Shown one piece after another: positions 49,906-57,590 of a stretch of DNA of 64,000 bases. The position numbers and the translations under genes were made by a program. The first letter of the stretch is position 1. The number at the start of each line of letters is the position of its first letter. The stretch comes from Candidatus Methanophagaceae archaeon. Its GTDB lineage: Archaea; Halobacteriota; Syntropharchaeia; Alkanophagales; Methanospirareceae. The stretch lies in NCBI GenBank assembly GCA_003194435.1, contig PQXC01000001.1, forward strand, positions 169,829-233,828, read 5' to 3'. The notes under the pieces were generated by a model. It had not been told where the DNA came from. It was given only the letters and a program-made list of their open reading frames with translations, and searched no databases.

Positions 49906-52113
49906 ATGCTGAGACCGGTGGAGATGCGGGAGTTGCGTATAATCACACTGGATGAGCATTTAGATAGAGTAATCAAGAGAATTGACGCCCTTGGCTCTGT
50001 TCACCTTACGGATATAGGGGAGTTTATGGATGACTGGGTCGGGCTTATAGAGCCAGCAAAAGCAGATTCGGTATTAACTAAGATATCCGAACTCCTGATG
50101 CGTATGGATAACTTACTCTCGCTCTTACAACCGCCGCAGGGGGGTGCAAAGGCAAAGGCAAAGAAAAAGAAGAGCCTGAAGGATAGGCTGTTTAAAGCGC
50201 GAGAAGAGGGAGAGGGAGAAGGAGAGGGAGGGCAAGCGATAACGATAACACCAATAGAGGATAGAAGCCTGACAGAGATAGAAAAGGAGTTCAGTGAACT
50301 GGAGAAGATTGTAATCAGATTGACAGATGAAACTGCGAGATTGCGAGTGGAGCTGAAGGATACAGAGGATTTGCTGGTGGTACTAAAGGAGTTAAAGGAT
50401 TTGGGGGTTGAACCGGGCTTTATAGGCGACCAATATTTCATATCCGTCTTCGCTGGCAGAGTGCCAACCGAGAACATAGATGAGCTGGATAAAGCTCTTG
50501 ATGACGCTGTTGGGAAGCTCCATTTTGTCATCACGCATAAGCTTGAGCATGATAATGATAATGATACCGGAGATAAGTCTAAGTCCAAGTCTTTTGCTAT
50601 CGTTGTAGCTATGAAGCGCGATAGGGATGCAGTGGAGAAGGTGCTTACACGCATGGACTTCGATTTGTGGAGTCCGCCGGGGGATATTTCCAGTCATGAC
50701 GCTGCTGAGGCAATAGAAGAGTCAAGTGCGAAGATAAAAAGATTGAGGCAGGAGATAGAGGCTAAAGAGCGTGAGATAGAGGAAATAAGAGCGACAAAAC
50801 TCTCTGAGCTGACTGCAATGCGTGAGACCTTACAGATGGAGGAGAACAAAGCGAAGGTAAAGGCGCTCTTCGGACAGAGTGAGCGTGTGCGGGTGATTAT
50901 GGGATGGACACCGGAGGACAAAGTGGAGGAAGTAACAGCAGGCATAAGGGAGGAGACAGGGGGGCTCTCCATAGTAGAGGCGAGGAAGCCCGAGCGCGAA
51001 GATGCGCGGGTGCCCTCCTTATTGCGGAATCCGAAGCTCTTAAAACCTTTTGAATCGGTTATCAAGATGTATGGGCATCCGTTATATCGTGATATAGACC
51101 CTACATTGATCACTGCTATCATTTTCCCCATACTATTTGGGCTTATGTTCCCTGATATTGGTCATGGGTTTATACTGATGCTACTGGGTCTTGCTTTAAC
51201 ACGTTTTACAGGATTGGGAAAAGAGATGCAGGATATGGGCATCATCATACTATTATGCGGGCTTTGTTCAATGGTGGCAGGTGCGCTATTCGGTGAATTC
51301 TTTGGCTTCAGTTTGTATGCTCGCGAACTTGTCAGTGAATCAGTACAGATGCACATCCCCGATTGGCTTATTCCTATCAAGAATCCAGTGATGGAGCCCA
51401 TTGTACAGGTAAAGCTCTTCTTTGTCATTACTCTCCTGATAGGTGCGGTGCATATGGGGCTTGGTCTGGTATTGAATGTGATAAATCAGGTTCGAGCTAA
51501 GAGACTACATGGGATGATAAATGAGCTGGTGAAGATATGGTGTTTAGCGGGTGCTCTCTACTTCTTACTGGTACTCTTCGGTTTCTATTTCACGGAGCTC
51601 CAGGAGCACAACACACCGGTATTGCTGAGAAATGTAACCATCTTCGTGCTCTTACCGATCGCTTTACTCTTCATACTCAAAGTGGTGGAGGAATTAAGGC
51701 ATGAGGGCAGTGAAGGGGAAGGTGGCGATGGCAGTGCCGGGAAGAAGAGCATCATGGATTATCTTATCATCCTCATTGATGGTGTAATAGATGCACTGCT
51801 GGAGAATTTCTTCCGATTCTTGGCGAATACCGTCTCTTATGGCAGGATTCTGGCGCTCGCACTCTGTCATGCTGCTCTGATTGAGGTCTTCATCATCTTC
51901 ACTTTTATGTGCTTGAAGATGCCGGTACCGGTGTTAGGACAGGTAATGGCGGCGCTGGTATTCCTGCTTGGAACTGCACTTGTGATAGTTCTTGAAGCGA
52001 TAATGGCTGGTATCCACACTATCAGGTTGCATTTCTATGAGTGGTTCACGAAATTTTACGAGGGAGGCGGGCACGAATTCTCACCTTTTAAGCTTCGTGT
52101 TCGTGGTTCTTGA
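49906..52113 (+). CDS. atpI: A/V-type ATP synthase subunit I
   Basis: 735 residues. The cytoplasmic stator half (1-375) is coiled-coil rich (ESSAKIKRLRQEIEAKEREI) with a low-complexity Lys/Glu/Gly insert (about 85-108). The membrane half (380-735) has seven to eight helices, including DIGHGFILMLLGLALTRF, CGLCSMVAGALFGEFFGFSL (about 449-468), NTVSYGRILALALCHAALIE with the essential proton-path Arg (about 646), and the end IRLHFYEWFTKFYEGGGHEF. It forms the proton or sodium half-channel of the ATP synthase. It stands alone: the other atp genes usually found next to it are not in the window. It overlaps the convergent DUF1638 gene by 58 bases. Confidence 0.92.
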   Translation: MLRPVEMRELRIITLDEHLDRVIKRIDALGSVHLTDIGEFMDDWVGLIEPAKADSVLTKISELLMRMDNLLSLLQPPQGGAKAKAKKKKSLKDRLFKAREEGEGEGEGGQAITITPIEDRSLTEIEKEFSELEKIVIRLTDETARLRVELKDTEDLLVVLKELKDLGVEPGFIGDQYFISVFAGRVPTENIDELDKALDDAVGKLHFVITHKLEHDNDNDTGDKSKSKSFAIVVAMKRDRDAVEKVLTRMDFDLWSPPGDISSHDAAEAIEESSAKIKRLRQEIEAKEREIEEIRATKLSELTAMRETLQMEENKAKVKALFGQSERVRVIMGWTPEDKVEEVTAGIREETGGLSIVEARKPEREDARVPSLLRNPKLLKPFESVIKMYGHPLYRDIDPTLITAIIFPILFGLMFPDIGHGFILMLLGLALTRFTGLGKEMQDMGIIILLCGLCSMVAGALFGEFFGFSLYARELVSESVQMHIPDWLIPIKNPVMEPIVQVKLFFVITLLIGAVHMGLGLVLNVINQVRAKRLHGMINELVKIWCLAGALYFLLVLFGFYFTELQEHNTPVLLRNVTIFVLLPIALLFILKVVEELRHEGSEGEGGDGSAGKKSIMDYLIILIDGVIDALLENFFRFLANTVSYGRILALALCHAALIEVFIIFTFMCLKMPVPVLGQVMAALVFLLGTALVIVLEAIMAGIHTIRLHFYEWFTKFYEGGGHEFSPFKLRVRGS

Positions 52114-52979
52114 TGACTTGATGATAGGAAGGAGGAGAGGGCATCGGTCATAGCGCGGGAAGAGCCCCTAACCGATTCTATCATCAGCCCGAATTTAGCT
52201 GCGAAATTCCTCACCACCCTCTCAAATTCCTCATCTCTCTCATCTGTCTCCGAGTAGCATACCTTAATAACGCGTTTATAATGATTCTTCAGCAGTTTTA
52301 TTATATTTGAGGTATCTATCGCTGCTGCTTTTGCTGTTGCATTCCCGCATCGGTAGTTGCAGCCCCAGCCGCCAGCCATTATATTTATGCTCGATTCCAG
52401 AATCACCTGAGGCTCTTTTATTATTGAAGCACCGGCAGGCGTCATGAAGAAAGTACCAGCCTCCTCGCTCAGCAGCTCTCGCACCCTTTCTCTGCCGAGT
52501 GCAATCTCTATGCAATTGTTCAATATCTCACCTCTTGCTCCTCTCGGTATCACCACGGGCACAGGGGCTTTGCGTATCAGCTCTTCCAGCTCGTCTGATG
52601 TGCAGCCACACAACCCGTATCCCAGCAGCACGAGATCAACCACTGGACTCAGTTCCTTCAGCCCATCCTCTATCACAGCCCGTAACTTCCAGGGCTGGTC
52701 ATGCAATCTTAACTCATTCACCATAATAATCACCGAATCCATAAGCTTATTAGCCCTGATCTCACGCCTGACATCATCAAGACGCTTCTCCTTTATCTCT
52801 ATCTCTTCCTCTTTAGCGAGCTCGGTAAGAAATCGCATATTCATCTCTCTGCTCGCCATAAGGATTGCGGGATTCGTTGTATCAGGTAATACGATGAATA
52901 CACGCTTGATGCCTGTCCATTTAATAACATCATGTATCTCACGCCTCAAAATCTCACAGGTGATTATTCCAAGGTGCAT
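52056..52979 (-). CDS. DUF1638-family protein
   Basis: 307 residues. An alpha-beta fold with the DUF1638 layout: HLGIITCEILRREIHDVI at the N-terminus, VDLVLLGYGLCGCTSDELEE (about 113), PVVIPRGARGEIL (about 140), GGWGCNYRCGNATAKA (about 204) and VIKVCYSETDERDEEFERVV. The family is typical of methanogens and anaerobes, often near corrinoid methyltransferase genes, with unknown function. Ends in a Pro/Ser-rich tail overlapping the 3' end of the ATPase gene by 58 bases; a mutated stop that lengthened it is possible. Confidence 0.8.
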   Translation of the reverse strand: MHLGIITCEILRREIHDVIKWTGIKRVFIVLPDTTNPAILMASREMNMRFLTELAKEEEIEIKEKRLDDVRREIRANKLMDSVIIMVNELRLHDQPWKLRAVIEDGLKELSPVVDLVLLGYGLCGCTSDELEELIRKAPVPVVIPRGARGEILNNCIEIALGRERVRELLSEEAGTFFMTPAGASIIKEPQVILESSINIMAGGWGCNYRCGNATAKAAAIDTSNIIKLLKNHYKRVIKVCYSETDERDEEFERVVRNFAAKFGLMIESVRGSSRAMTDALSSFLSSSHQEPRTRSLKGENSCPPPS

Positions 52980-52997
52980 GGTGCATTTGGTTAGGCT

Positions 52998-53522
52998 TTA
53001 TTCTGCCACCACTTCCACACCATACTCCTTCTCGAGAAATGCTATGCACTCATCCCTGGTTATTCTATGCCTGGCAGGTACCTTTTTCCGCTGTATCCGG
53101 CGCTCCTTTATTCGATAACCCGGTCTTTTCAGAGATACTGAGACGTCCATACCGAAGATACCAACATTTGGATCATAGCGAATACCGAAATCGGTATGTT
53201 CTGCAATTCCGAACGAGAAATTGCCGGAGGTATCAAATTGGCTCATATAGAGTTTATTCTGTATTTTAAATACACGTGTCAGGAAATCATGTGCACGGGC
53301 GCCCCGAAGCGTGACTTTACATGCGATTGCCTCACCACGTTTTATACCAAAAGGCTGGATCGTCCGCTTTGCTGCGATTTTTATCGGTTTCTGACCGGCA
53401 ATTGCGGGCTCAGCGAGCAGTTTCTCAGCTTTTGCCAGCTTCTCGCCACTCTCGCCTACACCCATGTTTATCACCACTTTATCCACTTCTATCCTCCTCA
53501 TTGGATTCTGATTCGATCCCAT
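52998..53522 (-). CDS. rpl5: Large-subunit ribosomal protein uL5
   Basis: 174 residues. Archaeal L5 marks: MRRIEVDKVVINMGVGESGE (about 8-27), AKRTIQPFGIKRGEAIACKV (about 51-70), SFGIAEHTDFGIRYDPNVGI (about 102-121) and a basic helical end. It binds 5S rRNA in the central protuberance. Preceded by S4e with 6 bases between, as in the standard archaeal S10-spc order, but followed by a DUF1638 gene rather than S14 and S8. Confidence 0.95.
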   Translation of the reverse strand: MGSNQNPMRRIEVDKVVINMGVGESGEKLAKAEKLLAEPAIAGQKPIKIAAKRTIQPFGIKRGEAIACKVTLRGARAHDFLTRVFKIQNKLYMSQFDTSGNFSFGIAEHTDFGIRYDPNVGIFGMDVSVSLKRPGYRIKERRIQRKKVPARHRITRDECIAFLEKEYGVEVVAE

Positions 53523-53528
53523 CTTTAT

Positions 53529-54254
53529 TTACTCCCTCCCGTTCACCGGTATCGCTATCTTATCCTCTCCGACTACAAATATATAATCCGCTATCGTCTC
53601 GAAACTCGCTCCATCCTCAAGTGACTTCAATATTACTACATTTGGCTCCGGGCTTCTTACCACCTTTATCTCCTCTATCTCCCCTATCTGCGCTGAATGC
53701 CTCCCCCCGATCACCATCGCTTTACTGCCAACCTTATAAGCGAAATGCTGCGATATCGCATTCGAGTCCAGAGCGAGCATAATAGAATCATGTGTTCTTA
53801 TCTCTCCATCCTCATCTCCCAGCAGGAGGTTCCGCCCGTCATGCAGATTCAATTGTATCACCCCGCCCCTTAACATCCGCTTGTTCTCCACGCGGCAGAG
53901 TTTATTTCTGGCTTCTTCTGAGCTTATCGGATGCAGTGACAGTTTACCACGCTTGTCCATCAATACCATGTAATTCGCTTCTATCTCCGGAATGGAGAGG
54001 ATGTCGAAGATACCAACCGGGAATTTGTGGTCTTTCCTTATACGTCCGTCAATCAGAATCTTACCCTCGTTCAGTATCCGCTTCGCCTCTTTACTGTTAT
54101 CCGCCAATTTAAGCATATCCCGCACAATCAATAGCAGAGGTATGCTCCTATCCTTTGGATGGGGTCCCGGTCTGGACTTTACAGTCCACCAGGCAGTCTT
54201 CCTGCTTATTTGCCAGCTTCCTGGCGCCGCTATTCGCTTCTGATGCTTGCTCAT
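53529..54254 (-). CDS. rps4e: Small-subunit ribosomal protein eS4
   Basis: 241 residues. HQKRIAAPGSWQISRKTAWW opens the protein, followed by an S4-type RNA-binding domain (about 40-100; ILIDGRIRKDHKFPVGIFDI), the central S4e domain and a KOW-like end (VGSKAMVIGGRHSAQIGEIE). Part of the small-subunit body. In most archaea it sits between L24 and L5; here L24 and L14 are missing upstream, so only an S4e-L5 fragment of the ribosomal operon is found. Confidence 0.95.
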   Translation of the reverse strand: MSKHQKRIAAPGSWQISRKTAWWTVKSRPGPHPKDRSIPLLLIVRDMLKLADNSKEAKRILNEGKILIDGRIRKDHKFPVGIFDILSIPEIEANYMVLMDKRGKLSLHPISSEEARNKLCRVENKRMLRGGVIQLNLHDGRNLLLGDEDGEIRTHDSIMLALDSNAISQHFAYKVGSKAMVIGGRHSAQIGEIEEIKVVRSPEPNVVILKSLEDGASFETIADYIFVVGEDKIAIPVNGRE

Positions 54255-54334
54255 TTTACCGTCAATATATTATTCATTCTCCACTATTTATTTATCACTG
54301 CGAGCATATTATATAAGGTTGTGTAATTTAATTC

Positions 54335-55096
54335 TCACCTGCACTCGTAGGCGATATCAATTGTAGCGCTGACTTTCACTTCTTTAGGCTCGATTGGTGG
54401 TGGTATCGCCTTTGGAGCCGTGGTTGGAATTGGCATGGCGTATTCACTGCCAAATACTTCTGCTCGATATGGCGCCACATAGGTACCACTCTCCTTTGCT
54501 GTGGCTATTCTGGTGATCCTAAGACCTAAACCACTGGCTATCGCATCAGCTTTCGTTCTTGCATCCTTACAGGCTTCTTTTAGCGCTTCGTTCTTCAACT
54601 CTCTCCTCTTATCTTCTGTCAATCCGAATTCTATCCTTCTCACTTTGTTCGCGCCTGCGTTCATGGCTTCTTCAATAATTGCCCCTATTTTATCCAGATC
54701 CTGGAGTTCAACGGTTATTTCGTTAGTTACCCTGTATCCAGCGATCTCTTCACCGCTCTTTTCGTAATTATAATTTCTAACCGGATAGACATTAAAATAA
54801 GTCGTTTCTATACTATCTTTTGGTATTCCGAGCTTTTTGATCGCCTTGATTATGGATTGCATCTTTAAAGAGTTCTCCTCTAAAGCTTCCGTTACATTCC
54901 CCGATTGCGTCTCCACACCCAGGTACACCTTAGCCTGATTCGGCTCTGTTTTTATAATCCCGGTTCCAGAAACGGAGATGGTGGAATTACCCTCACCTTT
55001 TATCGCGTTCACACCGGGGTTGATGTATGCGACCCCTGCAATAGCCAGGCAGATTGCCAGTGTGGCTATTATCCCGACTGCTATATTATTTTTCAT
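54335..55096 (-). CDS. Exported SIMPL-domain (DUF541) protein
   Basis: 253 residues with a signal or anchor helix (AVGIIATLAICLAIAGVAYI). The SIMPL domain: STISVSGTGIIKTEPNQAKV (about 39-58), KSGEEIAGYRVTNEITVEL (about 116), AGANKVRRIEFGLTEDKRRE (about 147) and EACKDARTKADAIASGLGLR (about 173-192). Family members occur in envelopes of bacteria and archaea and have been linked to stress defence, without a fixed reaction. Monocistronic. Confidence 0.88.
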   Translation of the reverse strand: MKNNIAVGIIATLAICLAIAGVAYINPGVNAIKGEGNSTISVSGTGIIKTEPNQAKVYLGVETQSGNVTEALEENSLKMQSIIKAIKKLGIPKDSIETTYFNVYPVRNYNYEKSGEEIAGYRVTNEITVELQDLDKIGAIIEEAMNAGANKVRRIEFGLTEDKRRELKNEALKEACKDARTKADAIASGLGLRITRIATAKESGTYVAPYRAEVFGSEYAMPIPTTAPKAIPPPIEPKEVKVSATIDIAYECR

Positions 55097-55232
55097 TTAT
55101 CCCAATTGCTACATTATTTTTCATTGTATATAATATAAGTAGTAAGTGTAAGCACAGGTAAGTAAGACTTCCTTCCATTTTATTCTTTCATTTCCATTGT
55201 AAGTAATTGTATTGTAAGTTAAAAATAGAAAA

Positions 55233-56168
55233 ATGGCTAACCGTAACTCTGACCGTGACCGTAGCAATAACAACCGGCTCGAGGAAGAGTTAAAGCTATG
55301 GAAGTGGCTTGGCGATAAACTTCTCGGTGAAGCCTTTAATGCGACAGAGATTGCCGATTTTGAAGATTTAAAGAGAACAGTGAAAAAAGCTTTGTTTGAC
55401 GATGCTGAGAACCTCGTAGCTAAAACAGGGCAAAATACACCCCCTATCAATCCAGAAATAGTCGCGCAGGAGCGAAAAGTCATTGAAATAGAGAGAGCTG
55501 CCTTAGATACCGATGCATTGATCGTTCCCTGTAAAGGTGGCTTTTTAATGAAGATCAACAATAAGCTACCGGTGGTCAGGCAGCGATTCGCATGTGCACA
55601 TGAAATAGCACATACATACTTCTTTGACCTCGAAAAAGACCCGCCTTCCAAGCCGTACAGGAGGTCAACTTCCAGGTATTGGGTGGAGGAGGGAATGTGT
55701 TACGAGTTAGGGAGAAGGATTTTGATGCCCACGGAGATGATAAGAACCTGGATGGATAATGCCACTCCACCTTATATAAAAGATTTTAGAGCCATGATGC
55801 GTTCTTTTTTTGTTTCCGGAGAACTGCTGGCATATCGTATTCATGATTTAGCTACATGGAACGTGTTGATGCTCATTTTCGAGGTTAGCGATAACAATAA
55901 CAATGCAGGAAATGGAGCGATATCGTTGTATAAAGTGTTGAAATCAGGAGATGTGAAGCATGTTCACGTAGCGAGAAGAGGTTTAAAGGTGAAGGACCCG
56001 GTGCTTTATGAGTTACTTTCGAGAGCATTTAAGGGTAAGAAAGAGGTGGTTGAGGAAAAAGATTTGTACATATCTATTGGTAATTTAAAAAGAGAAATTG
56101 CTTCGTTTGGCGCTTCGTATATTGGTTCTTATCCACCAAAAGTTATTGCTATTTTATGCTTGAGGTAA
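55233..56168 (+). CDS. ImmA/IrrE-family metallopeptidase
   Basis: 311 residues. The zinc-peptidase helix is RFACAHEIAHTYFFDLE (HEXXH at about 128-132), with the third ligand probably Glu in EEGMCYELGRRILMP (about 152-166). This is the layout of ImmA/IrrE proteins, which cleave repressor proteins in phage-like elements or stress circuits. The N-terminal 85 residues are helical; there is no helix-turn-helix. A small gene follows at 56186 and appears frameshifted. The protein lies in a region rich in transposon remains, in line with a mobile origin. Confidence 0.8.
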   Translation: MANRNSDRDRSNNNRLEEELKLWKWLGDKLLGEAFNATEIADFEDLKRTVKKALFDDAENLVAKTGQNTPPINPEIVAQERKVIEIERAALDTDALIVPCKGGFLMKINNKLPVVRQRFACAHEIAHTYFFDLEKDPPSKPYRRSTSRYWVEEGMCYELGRRILMPTEMIRTWMDNATPPYIKDFRAMMRSFFVSGELLAYRIHDLATWNVLMLIFEVSDNNNNAGNGAISLYKVLKSGDVKHVHVARRGLKVKDPVLYELLSRAFKGKKEVVEEKDLYISIGNLKREIASFGASYIGSYPPKVIAILCLR

Positions 56169-56185
56169 GAATAAAGAACAAACAG

Positions 56186-56409
56186 ATGAATCAGAGAGGC
56201 AGACGAGCACCCAACTCGCTAAGAGTCCTATTAGAAAAAGCATTTGGGAGATTAAGTTCAATAGATTTTGAAAAGACTTGTGAGGCGCCAAACTGCGCCA
56301 TTTCACCGTCCTTTTAGACCAGTGGCTTGTTGCACTTATGGATAAACTCAATGTACCAAGGGAAGAAATAGCGGTCTTTTATGGTAAGGAAAAGGACCCT
56401 ATGCACTGA
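56186..56409 (+). pseudogene. Frameshifted small partner of the ImmA/IrrE peptidase
   Basis: The frame from ATG 56186 codes NQRGRRAPNSLRVLLEKAFG, SSIDFEKTCEA and soon stops (56315). A change of phase near 56292 gives KLRHFTVLLDQWLVALMDKL, NVPREEIAVFYGKEKDPMH and a stop at 56409. Joined, the two would form a good 73-residue charged protein. Either a 1-2 base indel broke the gene or the assembly has an error. It starts 17 bases after the peptidase, so it was presumably its operon partner. Confidence 0.5.
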
Positions 56410-56622
56410 TAAAAAAATACGCTCATCACCCTAAACCATCGTGAACAGAATGATGGATGCGAAACCAAGTTTCCTTTGAGTTGAGCAATCATTGAAATAT
56501 TTGCCGCGAAGGCAACCCCTCTATTGGGGTGAAACGCCCCTTTGACCTCTTGACTCCGTCATGTTTTTTTATAATGATGTTTTTATCTTTTATTTATTTT
56601 AGTATTACGATGAAATGCGAGG
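56410..56622. other. Gene-free stretch
   Basis: About 210 bases without a gene. A short GC-rich hairpin-like patch (CCCCTCTATTGGGGTG, about 56516-56532) is the only structure; then AT-rich promoter-like DNA. Confidence 0.3.
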
Positions 56623-56970
56623 ATGGAGCAAATGAAAATAGAGGAGTTTGAAAGATTAGACCTGCGAATCGGCAGGATAAAGGATGCAGCAAGAATAGAG
56701 GGTAGTAAGAAGTTAATCAAGCTCGAGGTGGATATCGGGAATGGGGATGAACATGAGCATGGGCGTAATAGACAGCTCGTTGCGGGGATTGCAGACGAGT
56801 ATAAGCCAGAGGAACTGATTGGTAAGCTCGTGCCTGTGCTTGTGAACCTGGAACCAAAGAAGCTCATGGGTGTAGAGAGTCAGGGCATGCTCCTGGCTGT
56901 ATCGGTTGATGGCAAGCCGGTACTGTTGCATCCGGATAAGGATGTGCCACCGGGTAGTAGGGTATGCTGA
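56623..56970 (+). CDS. tRNA-binding-domain protein (EMAP/CsaA/MetG-C-like)
   Basis: 115 residues making one OB-fold: FERLDLRIGRIKDAARIEGS (about 9-28), KLIKLEVDIGNGDE, RQLVAGIADEYKPEELIGKL (about 50-69) and VNLEPKKLMGVESQGMLLAV (about 74-93). It is the C-terminal domain of methionyl-tRNA synthetase, in many archaea a separate dimeric tRNA-binding subunit or a CsaA-like protein. Two ATGs (56623, 56632) are possible. Confidence 0.88.
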   Translation: MEQMKIEEFERLDLRIGRIKDAARIEGSKKLIKLEVDIGNGDEHEHGRNRQLVAGIADEYKPEELIGKLVPVLVNLEPKKLMGVESQGMLLAVSVDGKPVLLHPDKDVPPGSRVC

Positions 56971-57095
56971 AGGGGAAAAGTTATAGTTCTATACTTGCCC
57001 ACCCCGCTTTGAAAAGCGAAGTATCCTATTATTGGCATTAAGACACAAATATTTACCGGGTTGTTTTTTAGCATTTTCACTCCCTCAATATCGGT

Positions 57096-57416
57096 GTGAT
57101 TTCGAAGTACTCGCGAAGTCTACGTGGGAAGATATCGGAAACCTCTGGGAGGAAACTGTTGGATAAGGAGGCGGTAATCATCGGTGATGCCGATAGAGAA
57201 ATGAGAAAGGCGCTTGTGAAAGGCAAAATGAGATTTCAGCTGGATTTAATCCATGTGCTCCGCGATACCAGCTTTAAGCTTTGGCAGGACAGGGAAATGA
57301 CGCTGGAAGATAGGAAAAGGATAATCAGAAGGTTGGGAACACTCCTTTTTTCGTTGAAGAATTCGGTGGAGAAACATAGAAAGGATAGGAATCTGGATGC
57401 ATTGAAAGGAAGGACC
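57096..57416 (+). pseudogene. Internal fragment of a DDE transposase
   Basis: About 105 codons resembling the middle of UPF0236/ISLre2-like transposases: KEAVIIGDADREMRKALVKG with the catalytic-type Asp, KMRFQLDLIHVLRDTSFKLW, and RKRIIRRLGTLLFSLKNSVE. The N-terminal part is in another phase (KSTWEDIGNLWEE can be read there), and the homology stops at about 57410, where the sequence becomes minus-strand beta-propeller code. No ends of an element are seen. Confidence 0.5.
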
Positions 57417-57590
57417 TCCAAACCTTTCAGTCCATTCAGTAGTTCCATTAGCATAGGTCGTTATGAGCCATGCATCCCCACCACCAGCACCGTAAGTCCA
57501 AGTACCCCCTGCCACGATATATCCGCCATCGGTGGTTTGTCGGGCTAAGTAGGAGAAATCATAATTTGACCCCCAAATACCTACTTCTTC
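57408..57590 (-). pseudogene. Beta-propeller repeat remnant in frame after the NosD-like stop
   Basis: Read on the minus strand: EEVGIWGSNYDFSYLARQTT, DGGYIVAGGTWTYGAGGGDA, WLITTYANGTTEWTERFGG. This is one blade pair of the secreted 'QTTDGGYIVAG...DAWLIKTDANG...W...FGG' repeats common in archaeal surface proteins. It follows the TGA stop of the NosD-like gene directly and in the same frame, and is cut at the other end by the transposase fragment. Confidence 0.6.

Noticed and set aside
50149-50233. Low-complexity AAGGCAAAGGCAAAG / GAGGGAGAAGGAGAG tracts resembling a repeat array
   Set aside because: They encode the Lys/Glu/Gly-rich linker of ATPase subunit I in frame and are not independent repeats.
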